Source of the DNA: an uncultured bacterium
Lineage (GTDB): Bacteria; Bacteroidota; Bacteroidia; Chitinophagales; CAIOSU01
NCBI GenBank assembly: GCA_903861055.1
Contig: CAIOSU010000424.1
Coordinates: 1-21,714, forward strand
DNA: 21,714 nt
Direction: 5' to 3'
The notes beneath the pieces are model-generated. The model had not been told where the DNA came from, made no database searches, and saw nothing but the letters and a program-made list of their open reading frames with translations. The position numbers were made by a program, and so were the translations under genes. Position 1 is the stretch's first letter; the number at the start of each line of letters is the position of its first letter. Below, piece by piece: positions 14,706-21,714 of the stretch.

Positions 14706-14875
14706 TTCTTACGAAAATATTCTTGAACATCTTCAGCTGCAATCAAGTTGCCTGCTGCCTCGTCTTGCAGCCCCTCCTCAACTTTTTCAATAAACACTAA
14801 GCGCTCTACCAGCTCCTCCAAGGCAAAATCTTCGGGTAAGGTTTTAAGTGCTTCTATTACTTTAGCATGTTTCAT
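14690..14875 (-). CDS. Antitoxin partner of the ParE/RelE-type toxin
   Basis: A 61-residue protein, mostly helical and acidic (EELVERLVFIEKVEEGLQDE in the middle), directly upstream of and overlapping the toxin gene by 16 bases. The form KHAKVIEALKTLPEDFALEELVERLVFIEKVEEG resembles small uncharacterised antitoxins that often pair with RelE/ParE toxins in Bacteroidota. I see no clear ribbon-helix-helix or other DNA-binding motif, so self-regulation cannot be claimed from sequence. Pairing and position are the main evidence. Confidence 0.8.
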   Translation of the reverse strand: MKHAKVIEALKTLPEDFALEELVERLVFIEKVEEGLQDEAAGNLIAAEDVQEYFRKKWNTK

Positions 14876-14895
14876 ATTGAACCATTTATTACTAA

Positions 14896-14926
14896 CAATA
14901 ATAAGGTTTTTGACAGACTAGTTCAA
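14896..14926 (-). promoter_or_regulatory. Promoter of the second toxin-antitoxin pair
   Basis: On the minus strand TTG (14924-14926) is followed after 20 bases by TATTATTG (14896-14903), one mismatch from TAnnTTTG. The antitoxin ATG starts 20 bases later. This gives the pair transcription independent of the carbamoyltransferase operon upstream, which ends at 14938. Confidence 0.5.
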
Positions 14927-14937
14927 CTTTTGTGTGA

Positions 14938-16563
14938 TCACTTCCGCAACACACAATCCCCAATTACCAATACATCCATACCGCAGCCATAGAACGCCGA
15001 AACGGCATCGATGGGAGAGTGGACGATAGGCTCGTTGTCGCGGTTGAAGCTGGTATTGAGCACTACGCCATGACCATTGAGCTTTTTGAGGTGCTGTAAT
15101 AGCTGGTAATAAAGGGGGTTTTGTCGTGTATTAACGGTCTGTATACGGGCAGTGCCATCCACGTGCGTTATGGCAGGCAACTGCTTGGCTGCTGAGGGTT
15201 TCACGTTGTAGGTGATGGTCATGTAGGGGGCAATGGCTTGTGCACCCTCAAAGTATAGCGTTGAATCTTCCTCTAATACCGATGGGCAAAACGGCCTAAA
15301 CGATTCGCGGAACTTGATTTTAAGGTTTACCAGCTCTTGCATGTCCTTTCGGGTTGGGTCGGCCAATATGCTACGGTTGCCTAGCGCGCGTGGGCCAAAC
15401 TCATCCCTGCCCTGCACCCAGCCCACTACTTTGCCAGCGTGTATAGCTTCGGCTGCCACTAGTGCAGGGTCGGCCACGCGCTCATAGGTGGCGTGTAATT
15501 GGTCAAGTATATGGCTTATCTCCTGGTTGCTGTATCCTCGGCCCCAGTACACATTATCGGTAGCCATAGGTTTATTCCCAGCCGCTGCCGAAGCCAACAT
15601 GGCTGCACCCAACGATATGCCCGCATCGCTGCTGGCGGGTTGAATGAAGAGCGCTTCCACTTCGGGTAGGTTCATGAGCTTTTGGTTGACCACGCAATTG
15701 AGCGCCACGCCACCCGCTAGGCAAACCTTGCGGATGCCAGTCTGTGCTATGTAATGCTTTACAATATTGGTTATTGCTGTTTCCAGATGCCGTTGTGCAC
15801 TGGCGCCAATGTTCTTGAACCGTTCGTCCAGCGCTTCGCCTTTGCGGCGGTTAGTGCCCAGTTTATCTATCAACTTTTGATTGAAGAACATCTCTTGCTT
15901 GCTGGGCTGTGGTTGGCCGGGTTTTATTTCTACTAGGTAACTGGTATCCAGCGTATATTGGCCTTCATCGTGCAAACCAAGTAGCCAATCGAAATTGTAG
16001 CTACCGCCATCGCCATAGCTAGATAGGCCCATCAGTTTGTACTCGTCGCTATCTTTTTTAAAGCCACAATACTGCGTTATCAGGCTATAAAACAACCCAA
16101 GGCTATTGGGGCGTTCAAAGCGGTGTAACAGTTTTAGCCCATCGGCATTACCTATGCTAACTTGTGTGCAAATGCCATCGCCAGAGCCATCAATAGATAT
16201 AACTAAAGCCTCGGCATAGCCAGCTGCATAAAAGGCACTGGCACTGTGGCAATCGTGGTGGTGGTAGCGCTGAATGGTGGGCACATAGCCAAAAGTATTT
16301 TTGAAATACCCTGTAAGCACCTCTTGGTATTGGTCGCCCCATGTGCTGCCGTGGGTGGCTACTATATCAATGTCTTGTATGGTAATTCCGCCAATGCTTA
16401 ATACTTCCACAATTGCTCGCTCAGGCAGTTGGTTGGGCGAGTTTTTTACCCGGTTAAGGCGCTCCTCTTCAATGGCGGCAATTACTTCGCCGTCCTTCAT
16501 CAGCACAGCAGAGATATCTTGATACCCCATGCGCACACCACCATTTATACCGAGTATGTACAT
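14938..16563 (-). CDS. NodU/TobZ-type O-carbamoyltransferase
   Basis: A 541-residue enzyme that transfers a carbamoyl group from carbamoyl phosphate, through a carbamoyl-adenylate, to a hydroxyl group, usually of a sugar or natural product. Visible are the N-terminal MYILGINGGV and GYQDISAVL (14-22), the metal-binding HHHDCH (101-106), ISIDGSGDG (122-130), CLAGGVALNCVVN (281-293) and the C-terminal FGPRALGNRSILADP (389-403) with FRESFRPF (418-425). The frame is open to 16635, but that stretch overlaps the upstream gene. ATG 16563 lies two bases after its stop (TAAgcATG) and begins the family consensus. It is the last gene of the nitrilase-amidotransferase-carbamoyltransferase operon, so an amino sugar is the likely acceptor. 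The acceptor itself is unknown. Confidence 0.92.
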   Translation of the reverse strand: MYILGINGGVRMGYQDISAVLMKDGEVIAAIEEERLNRVKNSPNQLPERAIVEVLSIGGITIQDIDIVATHGSTWGDQYQEVLTGYFKNTFGYVPTIQRYHHHDCHSASAFYAAGYAEALVISIDGSGDGICTQVSIGNADGLKLLHRFERPNSLGLFYSLITQYCGFKKDSDEYKLMGLSSYGDGGSYNFDWLLGLHDEGQYTLDTSYLVEIKPGQPQPSKQEMFFNQKLIDKLGTNRRKGEALDERFKNIGASAQRHLETAITNIVKHYIAQTGIRKVCLAGGVALNCVVNQKLMNLPEVEALFIQPASSDAGISLGAAMLASAAAGNKPMATDNVYWGRGYSNQEISHILDQLHATYERVADPALVAAEAIHAGKVVGWVQGRDEFGPRALGNRSILADPTRKDMQELVNLKIKFRESFRPFCPSVLEEDSTLYFEGAQAIAPYMTITYNVKPSAAKQLPAITHVDGTARIQTVNTRQNPLYYQLLQHLKKLNGHGVVLNTSFNRDNEPIVHSPIDAVSAFYGCGMDVLVIGDCVLRK

Positions 16564-16565
16564 GC

Positions 16566-17786
16566 TTACCGCCCGTGTTTGTAGTACTTTAAATAAGCAA
16601 CTTTTGGCAGCAAGTTCATTTGCGACATAAGCCATACCATTGGTCTAGCTAGCTTAATCAGTGGGTAGCTGGTGGGCAAATCATGGAAATCTTTAGCAGG
16701 CAGGGCCAAGTAGCTATCAAATTCTTCTTGGGTAATGCCAAGGCGCTTAATACAAAGCTGTATCACCTTTGGGTCTTCAATGGCGTATATACCATGTGCT
16801 CGCGCCAAAGCATCTTCTCGCCTCAGTTCGCCATTGCGCACCAGTGCCGAGTCGCTGTTCATGTTCATGTCTATGTTGAACTTCACCCGGTGCACATATT
16901 TAATCAAGCTGTGGTATAGGTCGTCAAAGTAATGCGCACCAGGATAAACCCACTCCAGATTTTCGGTAATGATTTTTTCAGCCGTTGGCCTATGATAATC
17001 GCTATAATACATTGGGGTAAACGTGCGGATGCCACGCTGAACAGTGTAATAGAGCATTTCCTTTACGCCCATATTAAAACCTGGGTCATTGGGTGTCCAA
17101 GGACGAAGCGGTAAGTCGCTGTGCATTTTGTGCACTGCCCGCAGGTAGTCGCCATCAAAGTAAGCCCACGAAAGTGGTTTCACGCCTTCGGTGCGGAACG
17201 ATTGCCCAATCAATATATACTTTACGTTTTCCTTAGCAGCCACTCCAAATAGCGATGACGCAATACCGATGTCGGTACCCAAATTCAAATCGGGGCACGA
17301 GGCTTTTAGGAAATCTATTTTGAGTTGTTTGCCCTCGCGCCAATCGCTGGTAATGGTGCGTAGTTCCACGCCCAAAATGCGGCAAGCGTTTATCATATTC
17401 TCGCCCGCTACGGGGTTGTCAAAGCCATCATTAAAGTGTACGGCAATGGCGCGCAGGCCCCATTCTTTTACCACTTTCCATAGCAAGTAAATGCTATCTC
17501 TGCCGCCGCTAATGCCCACTACCACATCAAACTTGCGGCCTTTGCCTTTTTCCTTTATCTCCGCAAATATTTTATCCAATATGGCCTTGCCTTTTTCCCC
17601 GTTAGGGAACATGCCATCTAATTTATCCCACAGGTGGCAAAAGTTGCATTCGCCATTATGGTCGAAGGAAATACCGGGCACGGTGCTATCTTGCACACAG
17701 CGCGTACATATTTGGTAGGTAAGTGCTGGGTGCAACTTTCCATTTACTACTACTCCTTTTTCGCCAACTTTAAATGAGTTCGTCAA
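16566..17786 (-). CDS. N-acetyl sugar amidotransferase, PP-loop ATPase (WbpG/PseA/LegG-like)
   Basis: A 406-residue enzyme of the family that adenylates an acyl or acetamido group of a surface sugar and replaces oxygen with ammonia, giving an amidino sugar (acetamido to acetamidino). Visible are a four-cysteine zinc site (CTRC at 27-30, CNFC at 47-50), the PP-loop VVGISGGRDS (89-98) and GQSFRTEGVKPLSWAYFDGDYL (194-215), typical of the group. Known members take ammonia from HisH/HisF-like partners. None is here. Instead the gene overlaps the 3' end of a nitrilase-family gene by 17 bases. The ATG at 17786 is kept because it leads into the zinc motif at the usual distance. The next gene follows after two bases. 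Confidence 0.91.
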   Translation of the reverse strand: MTNSFKVGEKGVVVNGKLHPALTYQICTRCVQDSTVPGISFDHNGECNFCHLWDKLDGMFPNGEKGKAILDKIFAEIKEKGKGRKFDVVVGISGGRDSIYLLWKVVKEWGLRAIAVHFNDGFDNPVAGENMINACRILGVELRTITSDWREGKQLKIDFLKASCPDLNLGTDIGIASSLFGVAAKENVKYILIGQSFRTEGVKPLSWAYFDGDYLRAVHKMHSDLPLRPWTPNDPGFNMGVKEMLYYTVQRGIRTFTPMYYSDYHRPTAEKIITENLEWVYPGAHYFDDLYHSLIKYVHRVKFNIDMNMNSDSALVRNGELRREDALARAHGIYAIEDPKVIQLCIKRLGITQEEFDSYLALPAKDFHDLPTSYPLIKLARPMVWLMSQMNLLPKVAYLKYYKHGR

Positions 17787-18609
17787 ACTGGTAGCCTTTG
17801 TTTTTAAGCATTTCGCCTATTTGGGTTCCTTTTTCGGGGCGTTCGGGCACATCAAACTCAATAGTACGCAATTCGCCGGCAAATTCATTAAACTGGCCCT
17901 TCGTTAACACACCATCTTTGCTCACTACCAGGCTGCAACCTACCATTTTTTTGCCTTCGTAAGGGCCACCAACAATATAGCCCACGCTGGTGGTACTTAC
18001 CACCACTAGGTTGTGCAAGCGTGCTAGTATCGAGAAGGGTTTTTCCCACTTATCGCGGTAAGGGTCGTCTTCTTCCGTAATGTGGTAGTCCACCGTCCAT
18101 GAGCTGGGTGACAGGATGATTTGTGCACCCATGCGGGCTAGCGTGTGGCCAATATGCAATGAGTCGCCATAGTTATCAGCGCAAATGTTGAGGCCTATTT
18201 TGCCAAATGGCGTATCAATTACGTTCAGTGTTTGCCCTACTTGGTAATAAGGGTGCTCTACCACCAGCAGGTTTATCTTTTGGGCTTTGCCTATTATAGT
18301 GCCGTGGTTGTCGATAAGCAATGAAGTATTGTAGTTAACCTCGCCTACCTTTTCGGTAAGGCCCACGCAAATGTAAATGTTGTGTTCTTTGGCGGCATTG
18401 GTAAACACCTCGCTAAACGGCCCAGGTATGGGTTCGCTTTCTTTCAGCGAGCTGGGGTGGGTCCAAGCAAAATCGATGGTTTCGGGCAGAATGATAATGT
18501 CGCAACCTTCCTTGGCGGCCTTGGTTATCATCTTTTGCGCGCGCTCAAAATTTCTCCAGGGCTCGCCGCCTTCCACCAATAATTGCCCTAGGCCTATTTT
18601 TACCTTCAT
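17770..18609 (-). CDS. Nitrilase-superfamily amidohydrolase, possible ammonia supplier
   Basis: A 279-residue carbon-nitrogen hydrolase with the full catalytic triad: Glu43 (LPETIDF), Lys111 (KAQKINL) and Cys143 (NICADNYG). The superfamily hydrolyses amides, nitriles or ureides, and one branch is the glutaminase domain of NAD synthetase, which passes ammonia to a PP-loop partner. The longer open frame to 18798 adds residues without family match and runs through a promoter box, so ATG 18609 is chosen. It is the first gene of the operon and its end overlaps the amidotransferase start by 17 bases, an arrangement suggesting close coupling. A glutaminase role is inferred from this pairing; it could instead act on a glycan amide. 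Confidence 0.88.
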   Translation of the reverse strand: MKVKIGLGQLLVEGGEPWRNFERAQKMITKAAKEGCDIIILPETIDFAWTHPSSLKESEPIPGPFSEVFTNAAKEHNIYICVGLTEKVGEVNYNTSLLIDNHGTIIGKAQKINLLVVEHPYYQVGQTLNVIDTPFGKIGLNICADNYGDSLHIGHTLARMGAQIILSPSSWTVDYHITEEDDPYRDKWEKPFSILARLHNLVVVSTTSVGYIVGGPYEGKKMVGCSLVVSKDGVLTKGQFNEFAGELRTIEFDVPERPEKGTQIGEMLKNKGYQFDELI

Positions 18610-18627
18610 ACGTGTTAGTGTGCCTAT

Positions 18628-18635
18628 CAAAAATA
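18628..18635 (-). promoter_or_regulatory. Promoter -7 box of the nitrilase operon
   Basis: On the minus strand TATTTTTG matches TAnnTTTG and lies 18 bases before the nitrilase ATG. I see no TTG box at the expected distance upstream. Its position inside the longer open frame supports the shorter gene start. Confidence 0.45.
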
Positions 18636-18803
18636 GGGAAATTATTGTTTTGGATGTTGGTTGATTTTGTTTGAAATGCGCTGCCAACGACATTAAAGTA
18701 GCTGATTTTATTAGGGAATTGAGTTTGAGTTGCTGAAATTCAGTTTTCTTTTCAATATCCTGTTTAGAAATCACCCCATACCGAACCCTCCCAAGCAAAC
18801 CGA

Positions 18804-18813
18804 TGTTTAAACA
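18804..18813. promoter_or_regulatory. Ten-base perfect palindrome before the MFS gene
   Basis: TGTTTAAACA is fully self-complementary and begins 32 bases upstream of the -7 box of the MFS gene, about where a repressor or activator of a transporter could bind. No regulator gene is adjacent, so operator function is a guess. Confidence 0.3.
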
Positions 18814-18835
18814 TTTTTATGCGCATCTTTATGCC

Positions 18836-18843
18836 TAGTTTTG
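18836..18843 (+). promoter_or_regulatory. Promoter -7 box of the MFS gene
   Basis: TAGTTTTG matches TAnnTTTG. The ATG at 18851 begins seven bases after it, so the transcript would have almost no leader. The next in-frame ATG would delete much of the first membrane segment, so the near-leaderless start is probably the true one. Confidence 0.5.
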
Positions 18844-18850
18844 CATCGCA

Positions 18851-20098
18851 ATGACCCGAAAGGAAAAAATTCTACTATCTATATTAGCCATCATCAAGTT
18901 CGTGCACATCATGGACTTTATGATTATGATGCCTCTAGGGCCGCAGCTAATGAAAGCTTTTAACATCAGCCCTGCGCAGTTTGGTGCCATCGTATCTAGT
19001 TACGGGTTTAGCGCGGGTATCTTTGGCTTTGTTGGTGCATTTTTTATCGATAAGTTTGATAGGAAAGTAGCCTTGGTTTATCTGTTTGCTGGCTTTACCA
19101 TTGGCACGCTGTCGTGCGCTTTTGCCCCTACCCATCATTGGTTGATAGCGGCGCGCATATTTACTGGCGCTTTTGGTGGTATATTAGGCGCATTGGTTTT
19201 GTCCATCGTTGCCGACCAATTTCCCGCCGAGCGCCGTTCATCAGCCATGGGCGTGATTATGGGTGCTTTTTCGGCAGCATCGGTGTTAGGGGTGCCGTTT
19301 GGTCTATATATGGCTTCCATTTACAATTGGCAGGCACCTTTTATGTTGCTGGGTGGTATTAGTATTGCCATTTTTATAGCCATACTATTTGTGGTTCCTA
19401 GCCTTCGGGCACATTTAGATGAAGTTAACCGACGCAGCCCTGTTGAGTTTTTGGTAAACATCTACAATAAACGCAGCCAACAATTGGCGCTCTTGTTAAT
19501 GGTGCTTTTAATGTTCGGTCAGTTTAGCATTGTACCTTACATAGCCCCTTATATGGTAAGTAATGTGGGCTTTACCGAGCTTCAATTGACCTACATATAC
19601 CTGCTGGGCGGTGCAGTTACGCTTATCACTTCGCCATTGATTGGCCGGTGGGCCGACAATGTAGGCAACGTAAAGATGTTTACTATTATGGGCTTACTTG
19701 CATTAATTCCCATTGCCTTAATAACTAACTTGCCGCAAGTGCCTATTTATGTGGCTTTGATACCCACCACCATGTTCTTCATTTTTATTGGTGGCAGAAT
19801 GATACCAGCCCTTACCATTATTACCTCAACCGCTATGCCGCAAAACCGTGGTGGGTTTATGACCATAGTAACCAGCCTACAAAACGTAGCTTCTGCAGCA
19901 GCGGCGTTTTTGGCGGGGCTAATAATCGTGAAAAACGACTTGGGCCAATTAGAGCAATACGCCTATGTGGGCGGTGTGGCCATTACGGCATCTATAGCGT
20001 GTATTGTATTGATAAGGTATATAGCACCAGCACCGCTACAACCTACGCCCACCGAAACGCCTATTCAAACAGCACCACCTGCCGATATTCGTGCATAA
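18851..20098 (+). CDS. MFS transporter, DHA1-like exporter
   Basis: A 415-residue inner-membrane protein with 12 predicted hydrophobic segments, a motif-A-like loop GAFFIDKFDRKVALVY between segments 2 and 3 (about 62-77) and a central cytoplasmic loop around residues 185-210. It belongs to the drug/sugar H+ antiporter group (AraJ or Bcr-like). The substrate cannot be told. The C-terminal 20 residues are rich in Pro and Thr and extend past the last membrane segment. The end of the gene overlaps the 3' end of convergent glpD by 38 bases. It diverges from the nitrilase operon across a 241-base gap, but a functional link is not shown. Confidence 0.88.
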   Translation: MTRKEKILLSILAIIKFVHIMDFMIMMPLGPQLMKAFNISPAQFGAIVSSYGFSAGIFGFVGAFFIDKFDRKVALVYLFAGFTIGTLSCAFAPTHHWLIAARIFTGAFGGILGALVLSIVADQFPAERRSSAMGVIMGAFSAASVLGVPFGLYMASIYNWQAPFMLLGGISIAIFIAILFVVPSLRAHLDEVNRRSPVEFLVNIYNKRSQQLALLLMVLLMFGQFSIVPYIAPYMVSNVGFTELQLTYIYLLGGAVTLITSPLIGRWADNVGNVKMFTIMGLLALIPIALITNLPQVPIYVALIPTTMFFIFIGGRMIPALTIITSTAMPQNRGGFMTIVTSLQNVASAAAAFLAGLIIVKNDLGQLEQYAYVGGVAITASIACIVLIRYIAPAPLQPTPTETPIQTAPPADIRA

Positions 20099-21701
20099 AT
20101 GCTGCCTCAAACTTGGCATGTTGCTCTTCGCTGTATTTTAGCTTTGTAAATAGGTAATCGATAATGGTTGGGTAAATGGCCTCAATACTGTTCCTATCAA
20201 AATACAACCTGCCCGTGCGGCGCACCAAAAAATCGGCAGGGGTGTAAACTAGTTCCTCGGTTATGGCATAGTCCAGTTCAGCAAGCAAAAGTTTGTTGGC
20301 CCAAGCGCCTTCTTTGGTTTCGGCGTTGGCAAGTATTGCAGGCGTGTTGCTACCATATTTTTCAACTAGTATGCGCGCCTCAATAGGTGCAAGTCCAGTT
20401 TGCTCCTGCACTTTTGTAACCAGTTTGGCTATTTCGGTAGGGTTGGCAAATTCACCACCGCTCAGCTTTATCGTGTGAGTGGTGCAGGGTTGGTAGGTCT
20501 TTTGCTTTTCTTTGGTCAGCTGCTGGGCTACAATATCAACGGTGCGCTCTGCCATTTTACGGAAACCTGTAAGCTTGCCACCTGCTATAGAAATAACGCC
20601 ACTAGCGCTATGGAAAATCTCGTCTTTACGGCTCAGTTCCGATGGGTCTTTGCCGTCTTCGTGAATCAATGGCCTTAACCCTGCCCAACTAGAGGTTACG
20701 TCGGCCATAACCAAGTTTTGTCCAGGCACGATAAAATTGATAGCCTTTAGCAAATACTCAACATCGGCTTTATTGGTTTCTGGCTTATCAATAGCCCCCT
20801 TGTAGTTGGTATCGGTAGTGCCTATGTAGGTAACCTTATCGCGGGGTATGGCAAAAATCATTCGGCCACCGGCCACATCAAAATAAATAGCTTGCTTAAG
20901 CGGCAACCTGCTGTAAGGCACTACTATGTGCACGCCTTTGGTTAGGTGTAGGCGCTTGCCTTTGAGCGAGTTGTCGCTTTGGCGCAGCTCATCAACCCAC
21001 GGCCCGGCGGCATTTACTATTTTATGGGCTTTTATGGCAAAGGTTTTGCCGCTAATGGTATCTACCACATGGGCACCTACGGCCTTTTGGTTGTCGTACA
21101 CAAAACTATTGGCCTGTATGTAATTGAGTGTTACCGCGCCTTTTACCACAGCGGTTTTAAGCACTTCAATAACCAAACGGGCATCGTCGGTGCGGTATTC
21201 TTTGTACAGGCCGCCGCCCACTACTACTTCGTTGCGCAGCAGGGGTTCTTGCTTTAGGGTTTGGTCTTTGCTGAGCATCACGCGGCGCTCGCTGCGTTTT
21301 ACGCCAGCCAATACATCATACACATAAAGCCCCACTGAAGTTGAGCCTTTGCCCAACGAGCCTTCTTTGATAATGGGCAATAGCATGTTCTCAGGGTGCA
21401 CCACGTGCGGTGCATTGTGCCAGATAATGTCGCGTTCGCGGCCCACTTCGCGCACCAAAGCAATTTCAAACTGTTTCAGGTAGCGCAGGCCGCCATGTAT
21501 CAGTTTGGTGCTGCGGCTGCTGGTGCCCGATGCAAAATCGTGCTTCTCTATTAAAGCCACCGTCATGCCACGCGCCACCGCATCTAGGGCAATGCCGGCA
21601 CCCGTTATGCCACCTCCAATTACCAAAAGGTCAAAGGTTTGTTGTTGAAGTTCTTGGATGGTTTCTTCCCTTTTGAGGGATGACAATTGAGGATGGGCCA
21701 T
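20061..21701 (-). CDS. glpD: Glycerol-3-phosphate dehydrogenase, FAD-dependent (aerobic type)
   Basis: A 546-residue membrane-associated flavoenzyme that oxidises sn-glycerol 3-phosphate to dihydroxyacetone phosphate and passes electrons to the quinone pool. Visible are the FAD-binding DLLVIGGGITGAGIALDAVARG (24-45), FASGTSSRSTKLIHGGLRYL (about 57-76), which is diagnostic of GlpD, the substrate region IYFDVAGGRMIFAIPRD, and TSSWAGLRPL followed by GGKLTGFRKMAE near the flavin. The C-terminal domain (about 400-546) is complete. Length fits the Gram-positive/Bacteroidota form. Its promoter lies beyond the right edge: only 13 bases upstream of the ATG are in the window. Its 3' end overlaps the convergent MFS gene. 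Confidence 0.96.
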   Translation of the reverse strand: MAHPQLSSLKREETIQELQQQTFDLLVIGGGITGAGIALDAVARGMTVALIEKHDFASGTSSRSTKLIHGGLRYLKQFEIALVREVGRERDIIWHNAPHVVHPENMLLPIIKEGSLGKGSTSVGLYVYDVLAGVKRSERRVMLSKDQTLKQEPLLRNEVVVGGGLYKEYRTDDARLVIEVLKTAVVKGAVTLNYIQANSFVYDNQKAVGAHVVDTISGKTFAIKAHKIVNAAGPWVDELRQSDNSLKGKRLHLTKGVHIVVPYSRLPLKQAIYFDVAGGRMIFAIPRDKVTYIGTTDTNYKGAIDKPETNKADVEYLLKAINFIVPGQNLVMADVTSSWAGLRPLIHEDGKDPSELSRKDEIFHSASGVISIAGGKLTGFRKMAERTVDIVAQQLTKEKQKTYQPCTTHTIKLSGGEFANPTEIAKLVTKVQEQTGLAPIEARILVEKYGSNTPAILANAETKEGAWANKLLLAELDYAITEELVYTPADFLVRRTGRLYFDRNSIEAIYPTIIDYLFTKLKYSEEQHAKFEAAFMHEYRQVVLFE

Positions 21702-21714
21702 GATAATAAAGGAG

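Noticed and set aside
16564..16635. N-terminal extension of the carbamoyltransferase
   Set aside because: It lies within the upstream amidotransferase gene. The family consensus starts at MYILGINGG, two bases after that gene's stop.
18610..18798. N-terminal extension of the nitrilase frame, 63 residues
   Set aside because: No family match. It runs through a -7 promoter box, and the ATG at 18609 begins the typical first strand.
1..21714. CRISPR array, tRNA or rRNA genes, transposase genes
   Set aside because: I saw no regularly spaced repeats, no cloverleaf or conserved rRNA segments and no transposase or integrase motifs. A computed scan (tRNAscan, Infernal) would be needed for certainty.

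Overview
The window looks like chromosomal DNA of a member of the Bacteroidota, probably a free-living relative of the Chitinophagales, Sphingobacteriales or Cytophagales. Three things support this. Several genes are preceded by the Bacteroidota -7 promoter box TAnnTTTG, in some cases with a TTG or TTTG box 19-20 bases upstream. Translation starts lack Shine-Dalgarno sequences. The protein families match that group. No species can be assigned from the sequence alone.

Layout: 1-69 is the tail of an upstream gene. 223-1386 holds a QueF-fold protein that lacks the expected catalytic cysteine and a divergent FtnA-type ferritin. 1501-4226 is a two-gene operon on the minus strand: an ethanolamine-type APC permease followed, with a 4-base overlap, by a glutamine-synthetase-like ligase. 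4227-4644 has no gene but contains a cluster of small palindromes. 4645-6965 holds a divergent YjdM/PhnA zinc-ribbon protein and a CLC chloride channel or transporter with two CBS domains.

7103-14375 is the most unusual part, a plus-strand glycan-export locus. A Wzm-type ABC permease is followed by four PhyH-type Fe(II)/2-oxoglutarate oxygenase domains carried on three proteins. The middle protein, 850 residues, fuses a SAM methyltransferase to two oxygenase domains. A Wzt-type ATPase with a C-terminal glycan-recognition domain closes the locus. A higBA toxin-antitoxin module with its own promoter and palindromes sits between the last oxygenase and wzt, and a second toxin-antitoxin pair lies just beyond wzt on the other strand. 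No glycosyltransferase is present in the window. The layout suggests oxidation and methylation of an exported glycan or lipid-linked saccharide, perhaps as the end mark read by Wzt, but the substrate is unknown.

14938-18609 is a minus-strand operon: a nitrilase-family amidohydrolase, an N-acetyl-sugar amidotransferase of the PP-loop type, and a NodU/TobZ-type carbamoyltransferase. The nitrilase may supply ammonia to the PP-loop enzyme, as the nitrilase domain does in glutamine-dependent NAD synthetase. With the carbamoyltransferase this would make a nitrogen-decorated sugar. 18851-20098 is an MFS exporter whose 3' end overlaps that of convergent glpD (20061-21701).
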